The position numbers and the translations under genes are program-made. Of a DNA stretch of 64,000 nt, positions 33,807-45,072 are shown one piece after another (position 1 is the stretch's first letter; the number at the start of each line of letters is the position of its first letter). Under the pieces are notes generated by a model that worked only from the letters and a program-made list of their open reading frames with translations, was not told the DNA's origin and searched no databases. This DNA is from Hetaerina americana (lineage: Eukaryota > Arthropoda > Insecta > Odonata > Calopterygidae). The stretch lies in NCBI GenBank assembly GCA_022747635.1, contig JAKTNV010000027.1:4080501-4144500 (forward strand), given 5' to 3'.

Positions 33807-34589
33807 GTAGTTCACTTAGTAGTACAGTTGAGGGAAGAGTTCATTTTGAACTGTTCAGTCAGGATATATTTGCCTCAGTCACCTCCCGGATCCGGCCGCC
33901 CGCCCAACCAAGGGGTCGGAGCGACCGACACCGCGGTTACCTCTTGACCTCCGTGGCCTCACTCCCGAGGATCGACCGCCATTTCTCTCCCCCTTTCTGT
34001 CCGGCCTTTGAAGAACTCTTCGGGACTTGCGTGTTAACGTTTTCATATCTCCAATTTTACTCAATTTTTTTCTTTAACTTTTCCTTCGGGGAATGATTTA
34101 GTCGCTGTGTTCATTCTCGTGCGCAGGAATGCGTGCTCGAAGGTCAGGTCGGAGCAGCGGGAAGCCGTGATGCTCTCGCGGGTGGACGAAGGGTTACCCA
34201 CCCGCTTGTCCAATATATTGACACCACTTCTGAGTATTGAACCTGCGAGGGTCAGGGATGCTGTCGTCCTATCCTCCCCCAACCGCCCACGGCTGTGAGG
34301 GATTCTTTAATTTCATCGCCATCTAAGAAACAGAGATGGCACCACAGGTGACCTAGCCATCAGGAAGAAGGTGTCTTAGGCTGGACCCCATGAACTGCAG
34401 CATCCCATCGCGGGCATTTCGATTCGGAGACAGGCGGCTGACAATCTCACTCTGTCCTTTGCCAAAAACGCTGCCCCCTCTTCCAACCCCAATAGACCGC
34501 CTCCGCTTGACATCTGTCTCTCTCTTCCCTCTAGGGCGTGCTCGTCCCACCGGCGGACGCCTCGAGGTCGGAAAAGTGCATTAAATGTT
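33807..34589. other. Unassigned spacer, GC-rich patches
   Basis: No gene recognised. The patch at 33890-34000 and the pyrimidine-rich stretch at 34440-34550 give only chance frames. Confidence 0.35.
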
Positions 34590-35370
34590 CATGGACGATT
34601 GCCAACTGAAAGTGAGAGATATCGCTGAAGCTGCAGGGATGCCATCTGAACAGTGGAATGCCATCACATTTAACAGTGGAATTGGATATGAGAAAATTAT
34701 CTGATACATGATTGCCACGGCTCTTGACGCACAATCACAAACGCATCGGAATAGTAATTTCCGAGCAATGCTTGGCCCGTTTTAAGAGCACCGACAAGAT
34801 TTTCTGCGCCAGTTTGTGACCATTGATGAAACTAGGGCCCACTACTATACCCCAGAGGCAACAGATAGCATTCAAAGCAGCGGAAACATGTTTAATTATG
34901 GCTGAAACCTTGACCACCACCAAAGAAAGCAAAGGTAATAGAGATGGCCGAAAGCGTGATGCCTTCAGTTTTCTGGGTTGCTAAAGCGATCCCACTGATC
35001 AAATAATTACTGGACAATACTACCCTAGCCTCTTAGTTAGCCAACTATAGCAAAAGATACACAGAAGAATGTCAGGCTTGGCAAGGAAGAAAGTCATCAT
35101 TCATCAAGACAATGCATAAGTGTCGTGGCAAGAACACGTGAAATAAGATACGAATCGTCGCCACATTCGCCTGCTTTGGCTCCATCAGACTTCCATCTCT
35201 TCAGCAGGCTCAAAATATACCCTAATGAACGGACATTCTCTAAAAACAAAGACCTAACATCTGAATTAGACGGGTATTTTGCACAGGCCTAAAGTAATCT
35301 AATATTTGAGATGGGATGAAGACATACGAGCATTGCTTAACCAAGTGAATTTGTGTATAGGGAGACTACA
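34590..35370 (+). mobile_element. Mariner transposase relic, heavily mutated
   Basis: Plus-strand remnants follow mariner order. The second HTH is DDCQLKVRDIAEAAGMPSE (about 34594-34650). The first catalytic block is FLRQFVTIDETRAHYYTPEA (about 34800-34860), with the Asp of 'IDETW' present. The second catalytic block is HHSSRQCI (about 35097-35118), with its Asp lost or frameshifted. The third block is SPALAPSDFHLFSRLKIYPN (about 35166-35225), with its Asp present. Many stops make it non-functional. Terminal repeats are not visible, so limits are approximate. Confidence 0.72.
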
Positions 35371-36343
35371 TTTGTAAAATGAAAACGGTTCACCGAGGTA
35401 AGCCGGTTATTTCTATACCCTTCCGAGAACTTCCCTTAATTACCCTCATAGCTCAAGTAGCTTGCATAGGCACATGGGCAAGATTAAGGATATGCACCCT
35501 AGGGATCATTCACAGTTGGGATCACTCTCTTAGTGGCACACTACTGTTCCACAGGAAGATCTGGTAACTGGAAAGCACACCGCTTTCGATTTTTTGTGAT
35601 TTCGTCCAAAGGTATCTCCCAGGCTTTGGACCGATCGGGCACCCCGGCCCTGCCTCCGGACGGCCCTGCCTCCGCCCTCCAATCACGCGACAAACGCTGC
35701 GACGAGCGCCCACGACATCTATCGCCATGAGGCGCCGCACCCGCAGGCCCCGCACCCACGACGACGGCAGACGCGTTTGAGCGGAGATTGAAGTGAAGAG
35801 TGGAATAGAGTCGCCCCGGATCGGATTGATCGGTGACATGGAGAGGGGGGGGGTCAAGGGGGAGTCACCTATAGGGGTCACCTCTCCATTATTCCTATTG
35901 GTCGCAGACATCGCCCCCGGATTCTTGAGAGGCGCAGGAATGGCATATTGGTGCAGGTCACCCGGGGCAAATGAGAACTTCAGTCATTGGGTCATCGGCG
36001 GAAGCCGACCGGGTTAGGGTCGCTTCTCGTTGGACACCTGCGCTGTGCCCGAGTGCTGCTGCACCCCTAAAGTGAACTGCCTAAAACGACACCCAATACC
36101 CTTTTACCCCATATTAATTATCCGAATAATCAATTTCTTAATTTACGCTAATTTTCTACCCCTCTTAATTCCATCTAAAATGCATTAGTGCATCACGAAG
36201 TGTAAGTATGCACTGAGCCAAAAAGGTCAGGGAGCGTTGGACATTTTTCGAAGAGGTGCGTCCTGCATCACGGACACCACGTGACAATTGGCCTTTCAGG
36301 GTCATTTATTTCAAAATTTTCGTGCAGGTAAACCTTTCCAATG
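35371..36343. other. Unassigned spacer with GC-rich patch 35600-35960
   Basis: Opposed frames of 65-129 codons around 35520-35910 reflect local GC richness; no domain seen. Confidence 0.35.
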
Positions 36344-36480
36344 GCAACCATTTTAGAGTATAAAAATTATTCTCCTCGACCGGGATTCGAATCCGGATCC
36401 CTTGATGGATCAAAGTATCCGAGTTCGAATCCCGGTCAAGGGGAATGATTTTTATGCTCTAAAATGGTTGCAATTACTGT
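36344..36480. mobile_element. Fold-back tRNA-SINE (two inverted SINE pieces)
   Basis: Two near-identical inverted arms (36344-36397 and 36418-36472). Each contains a tRNA-type B box, GGTTCGAATCCCGG-like (GTTCGAATCCCGGTCAAGG at about 36422-36440), and the SINE body AATGATTTTTATGCTCTAAAATGG. The short spacer between them carries one more tRNA-like stretch. The same tRNA-plus-body sequence occurs at 41641-41760, and the body and tail at 41337-41455 and 45968-46120. The inverted pair can fold into one long hairpin. Read alone, the right arm could be mistaken for a tRNA gene. Confidence 0.7.
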
Positions 36481-36699
36481 AATGCGCACATTTCGGATAA
36501 CTCTGTTAAAAGTAATTGCAGATGTTTCCAGTTGGTTGTGAGAATCTATGGATATTATTTAATTTGCAAAATGTTTTCCTAACAGAAATCAACATGCCTC
36601 CGGAATTTAAGATCAGGGATGACAGAGAAATTCATTAGTTGATGTCAATATTTTCTAAAGACATTCAGATGTGACAAATATATTGTGAAAGTGATCTAC

Positions 36700-36763
36700 G
36701 ATATATCGTATATATATATATATAATATACATAATAATATATATATATATATATAATATACAT

Positions 36764-36805
<42 letters not shown>

Positions 36806-36845
36806 GTGTGTGTGCGTGTATATACATATATATATACATATATAG
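36700..36845. repeat. (TA)n array with short interruptions
   Basis: About 145 bp of TATA repeats interrupted by ATACATAATA units and a GTGTGTGTGCGTG segment near 36807-36820. Confidence 0.92.
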
Positions 36846-36930
36846 CAAACTTGGACAGCAAGAAACAATATAAGAACACATAAAATATCACTCACACGTT
36901 ATTTCTTGATCATTTCGACACATTTCTACA
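36846..36930 (-). repeat. Tail module shared with the 62-kb palindromes
   Basis: Read on the minus strand: TCGAAATGATCAAGAAATAA, then a GTGTGAGTG block, then ATTTTATGTGTTCTTATATTG, ending at the (TA)n array. The same order (GAAAT, TCAAGAAAATA, GTGTGAGTGTTCTC, TGTGTTTCTATATTATG) occurs in the palindrome at 61915-62142. The shared orientation toward (AT)n suggests one element family whose 3' ends lie at AT arrays. Confidence 0.6.
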
Positions 36931-37449
36931 CAATTCCCTACAATTCGCCGCAAGGGTGGGTGGCGACGGGTGTTAGGTCACCAGTAATACATATACAACC
37001 CCAATCATGACACCTCTACACAAATACTATTTTGATCATGCACTCGAAGAATGTTAATCACATGAAGGTACATACTTAGATTGAAACAATATCCAATAAT
37101 GGGATACGTATATTCAAATCATGCCGTAGAACTGTTAAATTACTAAATGATTGATCGAGAGCAGACTCTCAAGACGATATCCTCGCTATTAATTTATTTA
37201 TTAGAATTGATTTGACTCGATTGTAAATATTTATCTCATCACCACCGGTTGAAGATGATGCTGCGGCATTCGTGGTGCTATGAAGGAGCACTGCATTTTA
37301 GCTTAACTCCATAAAGAAAAGAATAAAAATCCTAGAGAAAGCTTTCATTAAGTATTTCCTCTTTGGTAGATTTCTGTATATTTCAGTGAAGATTTGATTA
37401 CCAAGAATCGATGAGGAAATATAATGGGCATCAAAAAGAAATTTTTTTG

Positions 37450-38115
37450 GCGTTTTGTATGTCTAGCCTAGTTGGCAGAAGTTCTTTACCACACCATTCT
37501 TCAATATATTCCTTCCATTTCTCTTGACTTTTTCTGTTTCAAATATCACCTTACCCAACTTATCTCTCTAGCATAGATCTGACCTTCTTACTTCCCAATA
37601 GTGATTTGATCACTATCGAGAAGTAAGCACTATCACCATCGTGAAGCAAGAAGTATCACTCTCGGGAAGAAAGAAGTATCGCTCTCACTATCGGGAAATA
37701 AACACTATCACTATCACTATCGGGAAGAAAGAAGTATAACTATTACTATCGGGGAGAAATAAGCATCACTATCACCTTGCTTTATGGCGAACCAATGTCA
37801 CCCTTCCTCTGCAATCTTTCCATATCCTCACACTGCGACTTCCACCATGTTTCTTTTGCTTTATTTGTTGCCCGCCTCAATTTATTATTTAACTCTTTGT
37901 ACTTGATTTTGCCGAACTCTGTGTTTACAGTCTTCCATTGTCTCCTCTCATCCATATTTTTAATTATCTCATCCGTAATCCAATGTCCTTGCCCTTTTCT
38001 CATTAAAGATCCCTATAGTTTCTTTTGCGTTATTCGATTTTCCTCTATTTTTATGTCCTCATTATTTCCTTGATAGCACTTATCTCCTTTTCCTTTGCTG
38101 AGCCCTGAAGCCTGC
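37450..38115 (-). mobile_element. LINE family A fragment (A3)
   Basis: The minus strand encodes GHWITDEIIKNMDERRQWKT (about 37935-37995) and NKLRRATNKAKETWWKSQCED, the linker between endonuclease and RT seen in copy A1. A frameshifted continuation at 37460-37600 aligns with A1's QERWKEYIEELY segment. A tandem repeat of CACTATCGGGAAG-like units separates the two at 37605-37775. Confidence 0.8.
37605..37775. repeat. Imperfect minisatellite inside LINE A3
   Basis: Several imperfect units built on ATCACTATCGGGAAGAAAG and AAGTATCACT. It occupies the gap in the LINE fragment where A1 has only a short spacer, so it arose by local expansion or insertion. Confidence 0.75.
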
Positions 38116-38489
38116 ATTTCGTGAAATTATGACCACGTTAAATATACCTCTCCCGCTGCCGAGCAGGACAAACGGCCGATGGACTCCAGCTTCCCGCACT
38201 GTCGCAATAGTTTCCATCATAACAGTCTTGGATTACGAAATTTAGGAGGTTTCCTGTGGTCCTCCAATAATTATTTAAATGTGACAATGTCTTGGTCCCC
38301 CTCCTGGTGTCTGGCGTGATTTCAGCCTCCTGACTGAGGAACATACACAGCGCGGAGTACCTTTCATTTGGCTCCTAACCTTCGACCTAATTGGTGACTT
38401 AGGATGCATTATTGTTTTCAAGCTTCTCCTCCCATCCCTCGTCTCTCACCCTCTCTGTGTACACCTCACGCCATCCGCTCCCTACTGGG

Positions 38490-38970
38490 CGATGTTTCAC
38501 GTTCCCTACCTTTGTGTCTTTTGGAGCGGGGACCATGAGTTGTGTACATGTTCATGTAATAGTAGAATTTCCCCTTCTTTATTTTCAAATCTGCATTATA
38601 TGTCTTCCTATTGCGGTGGGGACAATGAGTTGCACACCCATGTAATAGTAGAATTTCCCCTTCATACTTTTCAATTCGGCATTACCTTACTTGCTATGGT
38701 GGGGACCCGTCGAATAAATGGTTGTGGTTCATTTTTATTCCCTTTTTTCGCATTAATTACTTATTCATAGGGTGAATAGACCCTTGTTTTGAATTCAGTC
38801 TCCCTCCAGCATGTACACTTGTTCGCAAGTTATTTGATAGTTTTTTCAAAAGAATATTTTTCCCTTTTTCCTGCCTCTCCCATATCTCCCCTTATCAATT
38901 GACCTTCCCACCTGGTGCTTGCACCCCCTGCCAGACACCTTGTCGGTGGATCTCCGGGTATTTATGTCCA
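38490..38970 (+). repeat. Dispersed repeat, probable LINE 3' UTR
   Basis: Contains two imperfect tandem pieces (GTAATAGTAGAATTTCCCCT near 38553 and 38642), then CTCCAGCATGTACACTTGTT and a closing module, GTGCTTGCACCCCCTGCCAG, with TCTCCGGGTATTTATG. Parts recur at 55380-55600 (minus strand), 51785-51870 and 61500-61690. The closing hairpin module is the one on the LINE tail at 16.0 kb. Confidence 0.6.
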
Positions 38971-39569
38971 TTTCGACCCTTCCAAGGAACAAATCTTATT
39001 TCCCCCGTCGGCCCAGACACTGGGGGTAGTCGCGGCGCACAAGTCCTTCCACCACGCCATGTTTCTTGTCCTTGGAGAGATGAAGGAATAATAATGGAAC
39101 GGAGATCTAATGTTGGCAATTCCGAGCGACGGGATAAAATGAGGGAGATTGGTTGAAATACTCGTTCTTTCCTCACATCTTTTGCAATCATAACAAAATC
39201 GATCCCGAGAGCACGAAACATTTTAATTTACAAGTTTTTGATGAATTTGTCAAGGTCAATAGTTTCGCATGATGCCCCGGATAACTCTCCGGGCCCTCTG
39301 CCGCCTTCGGCCGAGAGGTCGCCGCATTCCATGCACGCGACGGCCCCGTCTCTTGTCGTCTGGTGATCCCTCGGGAAGAGAAGTCCGCGGGGGAAGCGCG
39401 CCTCCCCCTTAGCGGGGGTGTGCCAGCTATCGCCGCCGATGGACGATAACGCTTGCCCAGATTTTGCTTGGAATTTAAGTCGACAGAGTTTTAGACTTTC
39501 ACTTGGTATGCGTGCTACACTGTTAATCACCGCTACGGTGTGTGGCAGTGGGTGATTTCTCCATCGGTC
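38971..39569. other. Unassigned spacer
   Basis: No gene recognised. Frames of 85-118 codons on opposite strands around 38895-39584 have no motif. Confidence 0.35.
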
Positions 39570-40151
39570 ATGCATTTTTTGCATAAAAATATCGGGACAA
39601 GTTTTGGAAAAATAAATTTAATTCAGTTATGGCCACAATGTCTCAATATTTTTCAAGGTACATCCCTTGAGCGTCGACCCACTTTTGCCAGCGGCTTTTC
39701 CACTGCTCGAAGGCTCCATGATAGGCGGAAGGTCCTTAAGGGTACGAGCGTGCAAAGCTTCTTCGACAGCACTTAGGGTCCCATGGGGGCGGTGGTTTCC
39801 TTTGAGGAAGGGAGGATTTCACTGTTGGGAATAGGAAATCGTCTCCTGGTTCCAAAGCGGGACTGTAAGGGGGTTGGGGAATCGTCGGGATGCCGTTGCA
39901 GTAGGTCTTCGCAAGCAGGCACTCAACTTTATTCTTTAGGTCGTCCGTTCAAAGACCTTCGGGAGGACGAGATTAGCGAATATCTTTCGCACAGCCAAAT
40001 TTTCAGTGACAATGGTGTGTACTGTCATCTTATTGATGTCAATATACGTTCTGCCATCATGCGCACACTTAACCGACGCGGTCTGCATTCAGCACTTCAG
40101 GCACACACGTCAGGGCAAAAATAGTTACTGATACTTTTTATACAAACCTTC
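39570..40151 (-). mobile_element. Mariner miniature (family R, copy 6)
   Basis: Nearly complete, with a left end like TTTTTTGCATAAAAATATCG and a right end reading TTTTTATACAAACCTT. Minus-strand remnants match the family: the third-aspartate block near 39830-39900 and the C-terminus near 39660-39740. The second-HTH remnant lies near 40020-40085 (complement of CGCACACTTAACCGACG). Confidence 0.82.
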
Positions 40152-40659
40152 TATGACACCAAAATTGAAAAAACTTAAGGATCAATTAACATTGGGAATG
40201 TTATATAATTCAATAAATGAACAAAATTTTCTAAATAGAGTTTAAATCTGCAGTGAGGTTAAAAATCCTTCAATCCTGCGAGACTACATGCCTGTGAGGA
40301 TAGCAATAAAATAAGGGTTAGGCAAAATAATGGACCCCGCGTTTGGCTGCTTGCCACAAATATTTGGTGCAACATGAAATAGAGTGGACATTCGACTGAT
40401 ATTACTTGGCCAGTGCGAGGTCAACATGCGATTAATGCCTTTTGTTTCGTAAACTGAAATGTGCCGTGGTAGTGCAATGTGGTCGAGAATTACAATTGTG
40501 TGCGATTGAATGGAAATAAGAGTAAGGCAGTGTGGGAGATACGAACATTCCAAACAAGCCACGCAACACTCTTGAGGAATAACTCCCCTTCTCTCTCGTT
40601 CTTTAACATGACGCATATTTCCGATATCGATCGAAACGCCAATGCTGTCGATACACACT
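40152..40659. other. Unassigned spacer
   Basis: No recognised feature. The 142-codon minus-strand frame (40284-40712) lacks any motif. Confidence 0.35.
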
Positions 40660-41230
40660 AGATATAATGCGTATTCGCCACGCCGATGCATCTCCTCGAT
40701 GCTCGGGTGCATCCAAGGAGGAGGTCGAGATAGAGCCTCGCACGTGGGCGGCGGTGCACGGAGGCTGCGGAAGGAAGCTGGGGGGGGACCCTTTCTCCCT
40801 CCCTTCGGCCTCCGTTGCCACGAGGGGCGACGAGCCCTTGACGGGAGGGTTGGTCTCCATTTGGGAGATTGGTCCGCCCGCCTCCCTCCCTCCCCCGTGG
40901 TGGGTGGGGCCCAGGGGTAGAGGACGCGGGGTGGGGAGTGAGAGGGTGGTTTTCGGGAGGGCGCAGTCGGAATGTGTCATAGCAACGGTTTCCTTCGGGG
41001 CGGGAGAGGCTCGTCGGCCGCCCTGACCGTGGGGCGTGACCTCGGCCGAGGAGGGAAGGGTACGGCACTGCGCTCTGTAGTGCTGCCAACAAGTGAACAG
41101 AGCGAACCGTGGCTTCCACCGAGGCGGCCGACGCTGCCTCCGAGGGAGCGGAGGACGGAGGAAGAAGACATACGTCGGACAACCGAGCGAGAATGCAGGA
41201 TTGTCTCTCGTGAGCACATACCGTGAACAT
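40660..41230. other. GC-rich, CpG-containing island
   Basis: About 550 bp markedly richer in G+C and CpG than its surroundings, with long open frames on both strands that reflect composition (rare stop codons). It could be a promoter/first-exon island of a host gene or a GC-rich repeat. No start site, splice pattern or protein domain was found. A similar island is at 56640-57130. Confidence 0.45.
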
Positions 41231-41336
41231 TTCAGGGTGCAGTGAAAGGTGACCAGAGTGAGCTAAGTCGTCAACTGCGAGAAAGCGGCAGTAATAAACA
41301 TAAAAGAACTCCGGGGAGAAAAGAAACTGTATTCTT

Positions 41337-41455
41337 GGATTCCAAGAAACCGCGGGAGATGCCGCGACAGTAACTTTTAACTTAGTAATGCAATAAATGT
41401 GCATTGCAATACAACAGTTGTACAGTGTAAAAATCATTCTCCTTGAAATTCCCAC
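41337..41455 (-). mobile_element. SINE body and tail, minus strand
   Basis: On the minus strand it reads AAGGAGAATGATTTTTACAC, a TTGTTGTATTGCAATGC segment, and GGCATCTCCCGCGGTTTCTT at the end. The body and tail match the insert at 45968-46120 (AATGATTTTTA.., GGCATCTCCCGCAGTTTCTT). No tRNA head is present, so the copy is 5'-truncated. Confidence 0.65.
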
Positions 41456-41640
41456 TCTGAAATTTTGGGGGCAAGGGAAGAAGATGTCGGGACGAAATAC
41501 CGTGCATACAATGTCACAGGCATTCGTAGTCGTTCGCGACGCACCACAGTCCCTGAGGTTAAAGCCAACTTTTAAACACTTAGGTTCTTTCATCTTTGAC
41601 GTATTCCAAAATCTCAATCACTCACTCTTACACTCCCAAA

Positions 41641-41760
41641 TCTTGGTCGCCTCGGTAGCTTTACTGGCTAAAGTACTCGGCCGGGCATCGAGACCCGTTC
41701 GAATCCCGGCCAAGGCGAATGATTTGTAAATTCTGAAATTGTTACATCTTAATGCTGACC
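41641..41760 (+). mobile_element. tRNA-derived SINE with near-intact tRNA head
   Basis: Starts with a tRNA-like head of about 73 nt, CTTGGTCGCCTCGGTAGCTT.., with an A-box-like TAGCTTTACTGG and a B box GTTCGAATCC, closing CCGGCCAAGG. The SINE body GCGAATGATTTGTAAATTCTG follows. It shows what the truncated copies in the window derive from. It is not a functional tRNA gene: the head runs straight into the SINE body with no terminator. Confidence 0.7.
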
Positions 41761-42754
41761 GAGAAGGTTAATAAAAAAACCATGGGTATTGTTTCCCTAG
41801 TATTTTGCCCAATGCAACGTATAAAAACCTCATACTCTAGGTTGATTGGGGTGGGGGATGGGGCTATCTACATCTACTTAATACCCCGCAAGGGCGGGGG
41901 GTGTTGGGGCACCACACGTAATTGGGGAAAAAACTCATGCAAAAGACATGCATGTCTACAATGCACAAACATAAAGGGTATGCATGAATTCAAGGACACT
42001 TTTACACCCCACACTCATGCAAACACACAAACCACCAACTAACATACGCATGCGCCCGAAATGTTTAATTTTGCTCCGACTTGTAAATTCAATGTTTTCA
42101 ATATTTCTAAAGTTACTTCGGTTCCTTACTATTATGATTTCTGATTGTTCTTGGAAAGAATGAGTATTTTTATCTATCTGTACTGGCATCTATCTCCCAC
42201 ATTTTTAAAATCAGCTATCAGTTCTTTATTTGCGGCGGATTTCCAGGAGGGTCTGTATGACTCGAGAAATGGCAAACCTAGTGAGGTAACCTTTTTCCCC
42301 GGAGTGTACAAGTCGGGAGTACAACAGTCCGAAACCTATCAACCGACAATTCCTGATTTAATATCAATGAAATACTAATAATCACCAAACATTTCATTGT
42401 ATGGTAATCAATCTAATTATATTTTGCATTTCTAGGTGCGATGCAACCGTCCCAAAACGAGTGTTTAGGCCGAGATCCGATCCAAGCCAAAGACATTTGA
42501 AAATATTCTTAAGGAAGCACTAGCTGATATATTGTGGAAATTTCGAATGAAAAGTTAATGTTTCGCGTTGGCTGCATCTCAGCTTTAATGACCGTCTGCC
42601 TTTCGGAACCATGCACCGAAGTACAACACTTGATGGAATAAGTTGCCCGTTTAGTGAAGAATTGTCATGAACGGACAAAATACGAGGCGCGCATTACTGA
42701 ACTGCCTAGTTGGCGAGTCATTGGATGCACGAAGATAACGATATGTAAAAAGGT
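41761..42754. other. Unassigned; LINE-tail hairpin piece at 41865-41915
   Basis: CATCTACTTAATACCCCGCA with a GGGCGGGGGGTG partner (41870-41905) is the LINE 3' hairpin module in reverse orientation. The rest is unrecognised, with short frames. Confidence 0.4.
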
Positions 42755-43160
42755 ACTGGTTTAGGTAGGTTTCGAATTGACACAAGTTACCAAACAATAC
42801 AGCCGTAATTCCCTTAATCTCCGTATACTTCCTTCCTCCCTTCATTTCGTTCAACAAGCCTACCCTATCCTATTCCTGCCCTCCCCTTAACATTTCTCCC
42901 TCTCTATCGCAGCCTTCAACATCCCATGGCCAATCACTGTGCTATTCATCCTTGTTTCCGGCCTCCTAATGATTTCCCCCAGCAATACTCTTTCCTCCCC
43001 CCCCCTCACCCGGCAGCTCCTCATTTGTTTTCCTTTCGGTCCATTTCAACTTTCCACACCAAAATTTCAAAAGCCTCCAATCTACGCCAATCCTCCTGTT
43101 TCAGTGATCATGTTTTGGTTTTATTCACAAAACCCTCGTTACACTACCACCGGTCTCAAC
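42755..43160 (-). mobile_element. LINE family A tail (A4)
   Basis: Minus-strand 3' end of LINE A. It shares the CTTCCTTCCTCCCTTCATTT and CTTCAACATCCCATGGCCAA segments with A2 and A1 and a frameshifted equivalent of LEAFEMRVWRRMEKVKWTE (about 43020-43085). It begins near the TTAGGTAGGTTTCGAATTGA end module. Confidence 0.7.
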
Positions 43161-43254
43161 ACATAGGCAATATCATCAGGCATAAAATTTCATAAATGGC
43201 AGGCAAATAAATATACCCTCACTAGAAGGGAAGTTTGGTTAGGGAAGAGAATTT

Positions 43255-43480
43255 GATGTTGGAAGGGGACCAAGGAACAAGTTTACTCATTCAATATCCT
43301 TTCTCCCGTCATTCCGCCCAACACCTCTATCATTTTCCTGCCCTTTCCTCGTTTGCCTAACATTCTCCTCTCAACCACAGTCCAACATTCCATAGCCAAT
43401 CAATGTGTTTGGCATCCATTTTTTATGATTTCTCCCAACAATCCCTCCTCCTCTTCGTGGGTTTTTACTAGGTGAGCAGT
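43255..43480 (-). mobile_element. LINE family A tail (A5)
   Basis: A second, shorter minus-strand tail right after A4, with matching CCTCGTTTGCCTAACATTCT and CAACATTCCATAGCCAATCA segments. It is separately truncated, so two LINE-A tails lie head-to-tail. Confidence 0.6.
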
Positions 43481-43626
43481 GCCACGCTCTACCTAGATTT
43501 TCCCACAAACCTCATTCTTTGCTTAGACTTTCCCTATTTTATTGTTCTATTTCTTCGCTGCCATTTACTTTGAGTATGTGTGTATGCGTAGGTGTATTCT
43601 TAATTTATATATTTGATGTAAAAAAT

Positions 43627-43630
<4 letters not shown>

Positions 43631-43712
<82 letters not shown>
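43631..43712. repeat. Pure (AT)n microsatellite
   Basis: About 82 bp of uninterrupted AT dinucleotide repeats, about 95 bp before the Helitron 5' end. Confidence 0.95.
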
Positions 43713-43714
<2 letters not shown>

Positions 43715-45072
43715 CTTTTCGAGGCGCAAATCTGCGCATAACGTATGTCTGCCTGTCTATATGTATTTATGTGTACACATGCATGTAATTATAAATTTTA
43801 TGCCCAATCTATACACATAAAAGAAAGTCGTAAATCGTGTTAGTTATAGCATTTATAACTCGAAAACGACTGAACCGATTTTCATGATGTTTGGTTTTGT
43901 AGATACGACTCATTCCAGAATAGCAGAATAACCATTAAAATATCGTAAAAGAATTGTATCGTATCGTGGTTTTAACGATATTTGGTTTTTTGGATTCATC
44001 TCAGTCCAGAATAGCAGAATGACCATAAAACTATCGTTAAAAGTATCGTATCGTAGTATCGCGTCGTTAAATATCGTATCATATAGTAGTAATGTATGGT
44101 AAAATACCTAATCGTATCGCTTCATCGAAGGAATTTCAGCGTCGGAAGCAAGGTGACGCGGTTCCTGGTGATCCGGATGTGCGCTCTACCGATGCTCTTC
44201 TTTTGCATCATTCGTCTCGCAATGGAAACTAAATGTCTTCCAATGGTTTGTGGAAGAAGGGATTCCACGACATTGGCTGACCAACCACAACCTCTCTCAA
44301 ACAGAATACCCTTCTGTCGTAGTTTGCGTGCATGTCACTTCCCCGCCAGTGACCAACTACAGACATAAACACCCAAACCCAAAGAGGAATGGACGGACGG
44401 ACGTGACGCGGTTCTCCATTAAAATATCGTTAAAGTACAGTATCGTAATATCGTATCGCGTGGCTTCATGGAAGAAATTTTAACGTCGGAAGAAAGGTGA
44501 CGCGCTTCCTGCCATTTGGGACACGACAATGTCTGAAGCAATTATTTCTGCATCTCCAAGTCAGATACGCACATTACTTGCTATCATCCTTTCGACATGC
44601 TTCCCATCCAATCCACGTGACCTGTCAGAAGACATTTTACATCGAATTCGTGTAAGTTCAAGAAATCTCGGTATGAAGGAAAATGAGGAGATGCATGACC
44701 AGGCTTTGCTGTTGATTGAAGACGTATGTTACCCCATAAGCGGCATTTTATTAGTGGAGTTAGAATGGCAGAATGGCTGTACCGATTTCAATGATATTTG
44801 GTTTTTTGGATTCGTCTCAGCCCAGAATAGCAGAACAACTATTAAAATATCGTAAAAGTATCGTATCGTATCAATGATTTGTTTTGTTTTTAGCAATTTA
44901 ATGACTGAGCCTCGTAACAATATAAACATTGAGAGAATTGTTGAGAATTAAAGTCGAGAAAATTCGCGCTAAGCCCAGCTCGGGCTGACACGTCACTATA
45001 GTGTCTGTAAACAAATCACAGACAACAAACAAACATTTAGATTATCGGTCAATTTGTTTGCTTCGTATTAAT

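Noticed and set aside
36418..36440. tRNA gene candidate (B box, GTTCGAATCCCGG)
   Set aside because: No complete cloverleaf with an acceptor stem. The sequence runs into a SINE body and lies in an inverted SINE pair. The same applies to 41641-41716 and 47609-47628.
40658..41617. 319-codon minus-strand ORF
   Set aside because: It crosses a SINE tail (41337-41455) and a GC-rich island, where stop codons are rare by composition. There is no domain and long frames exist on the other strand too.
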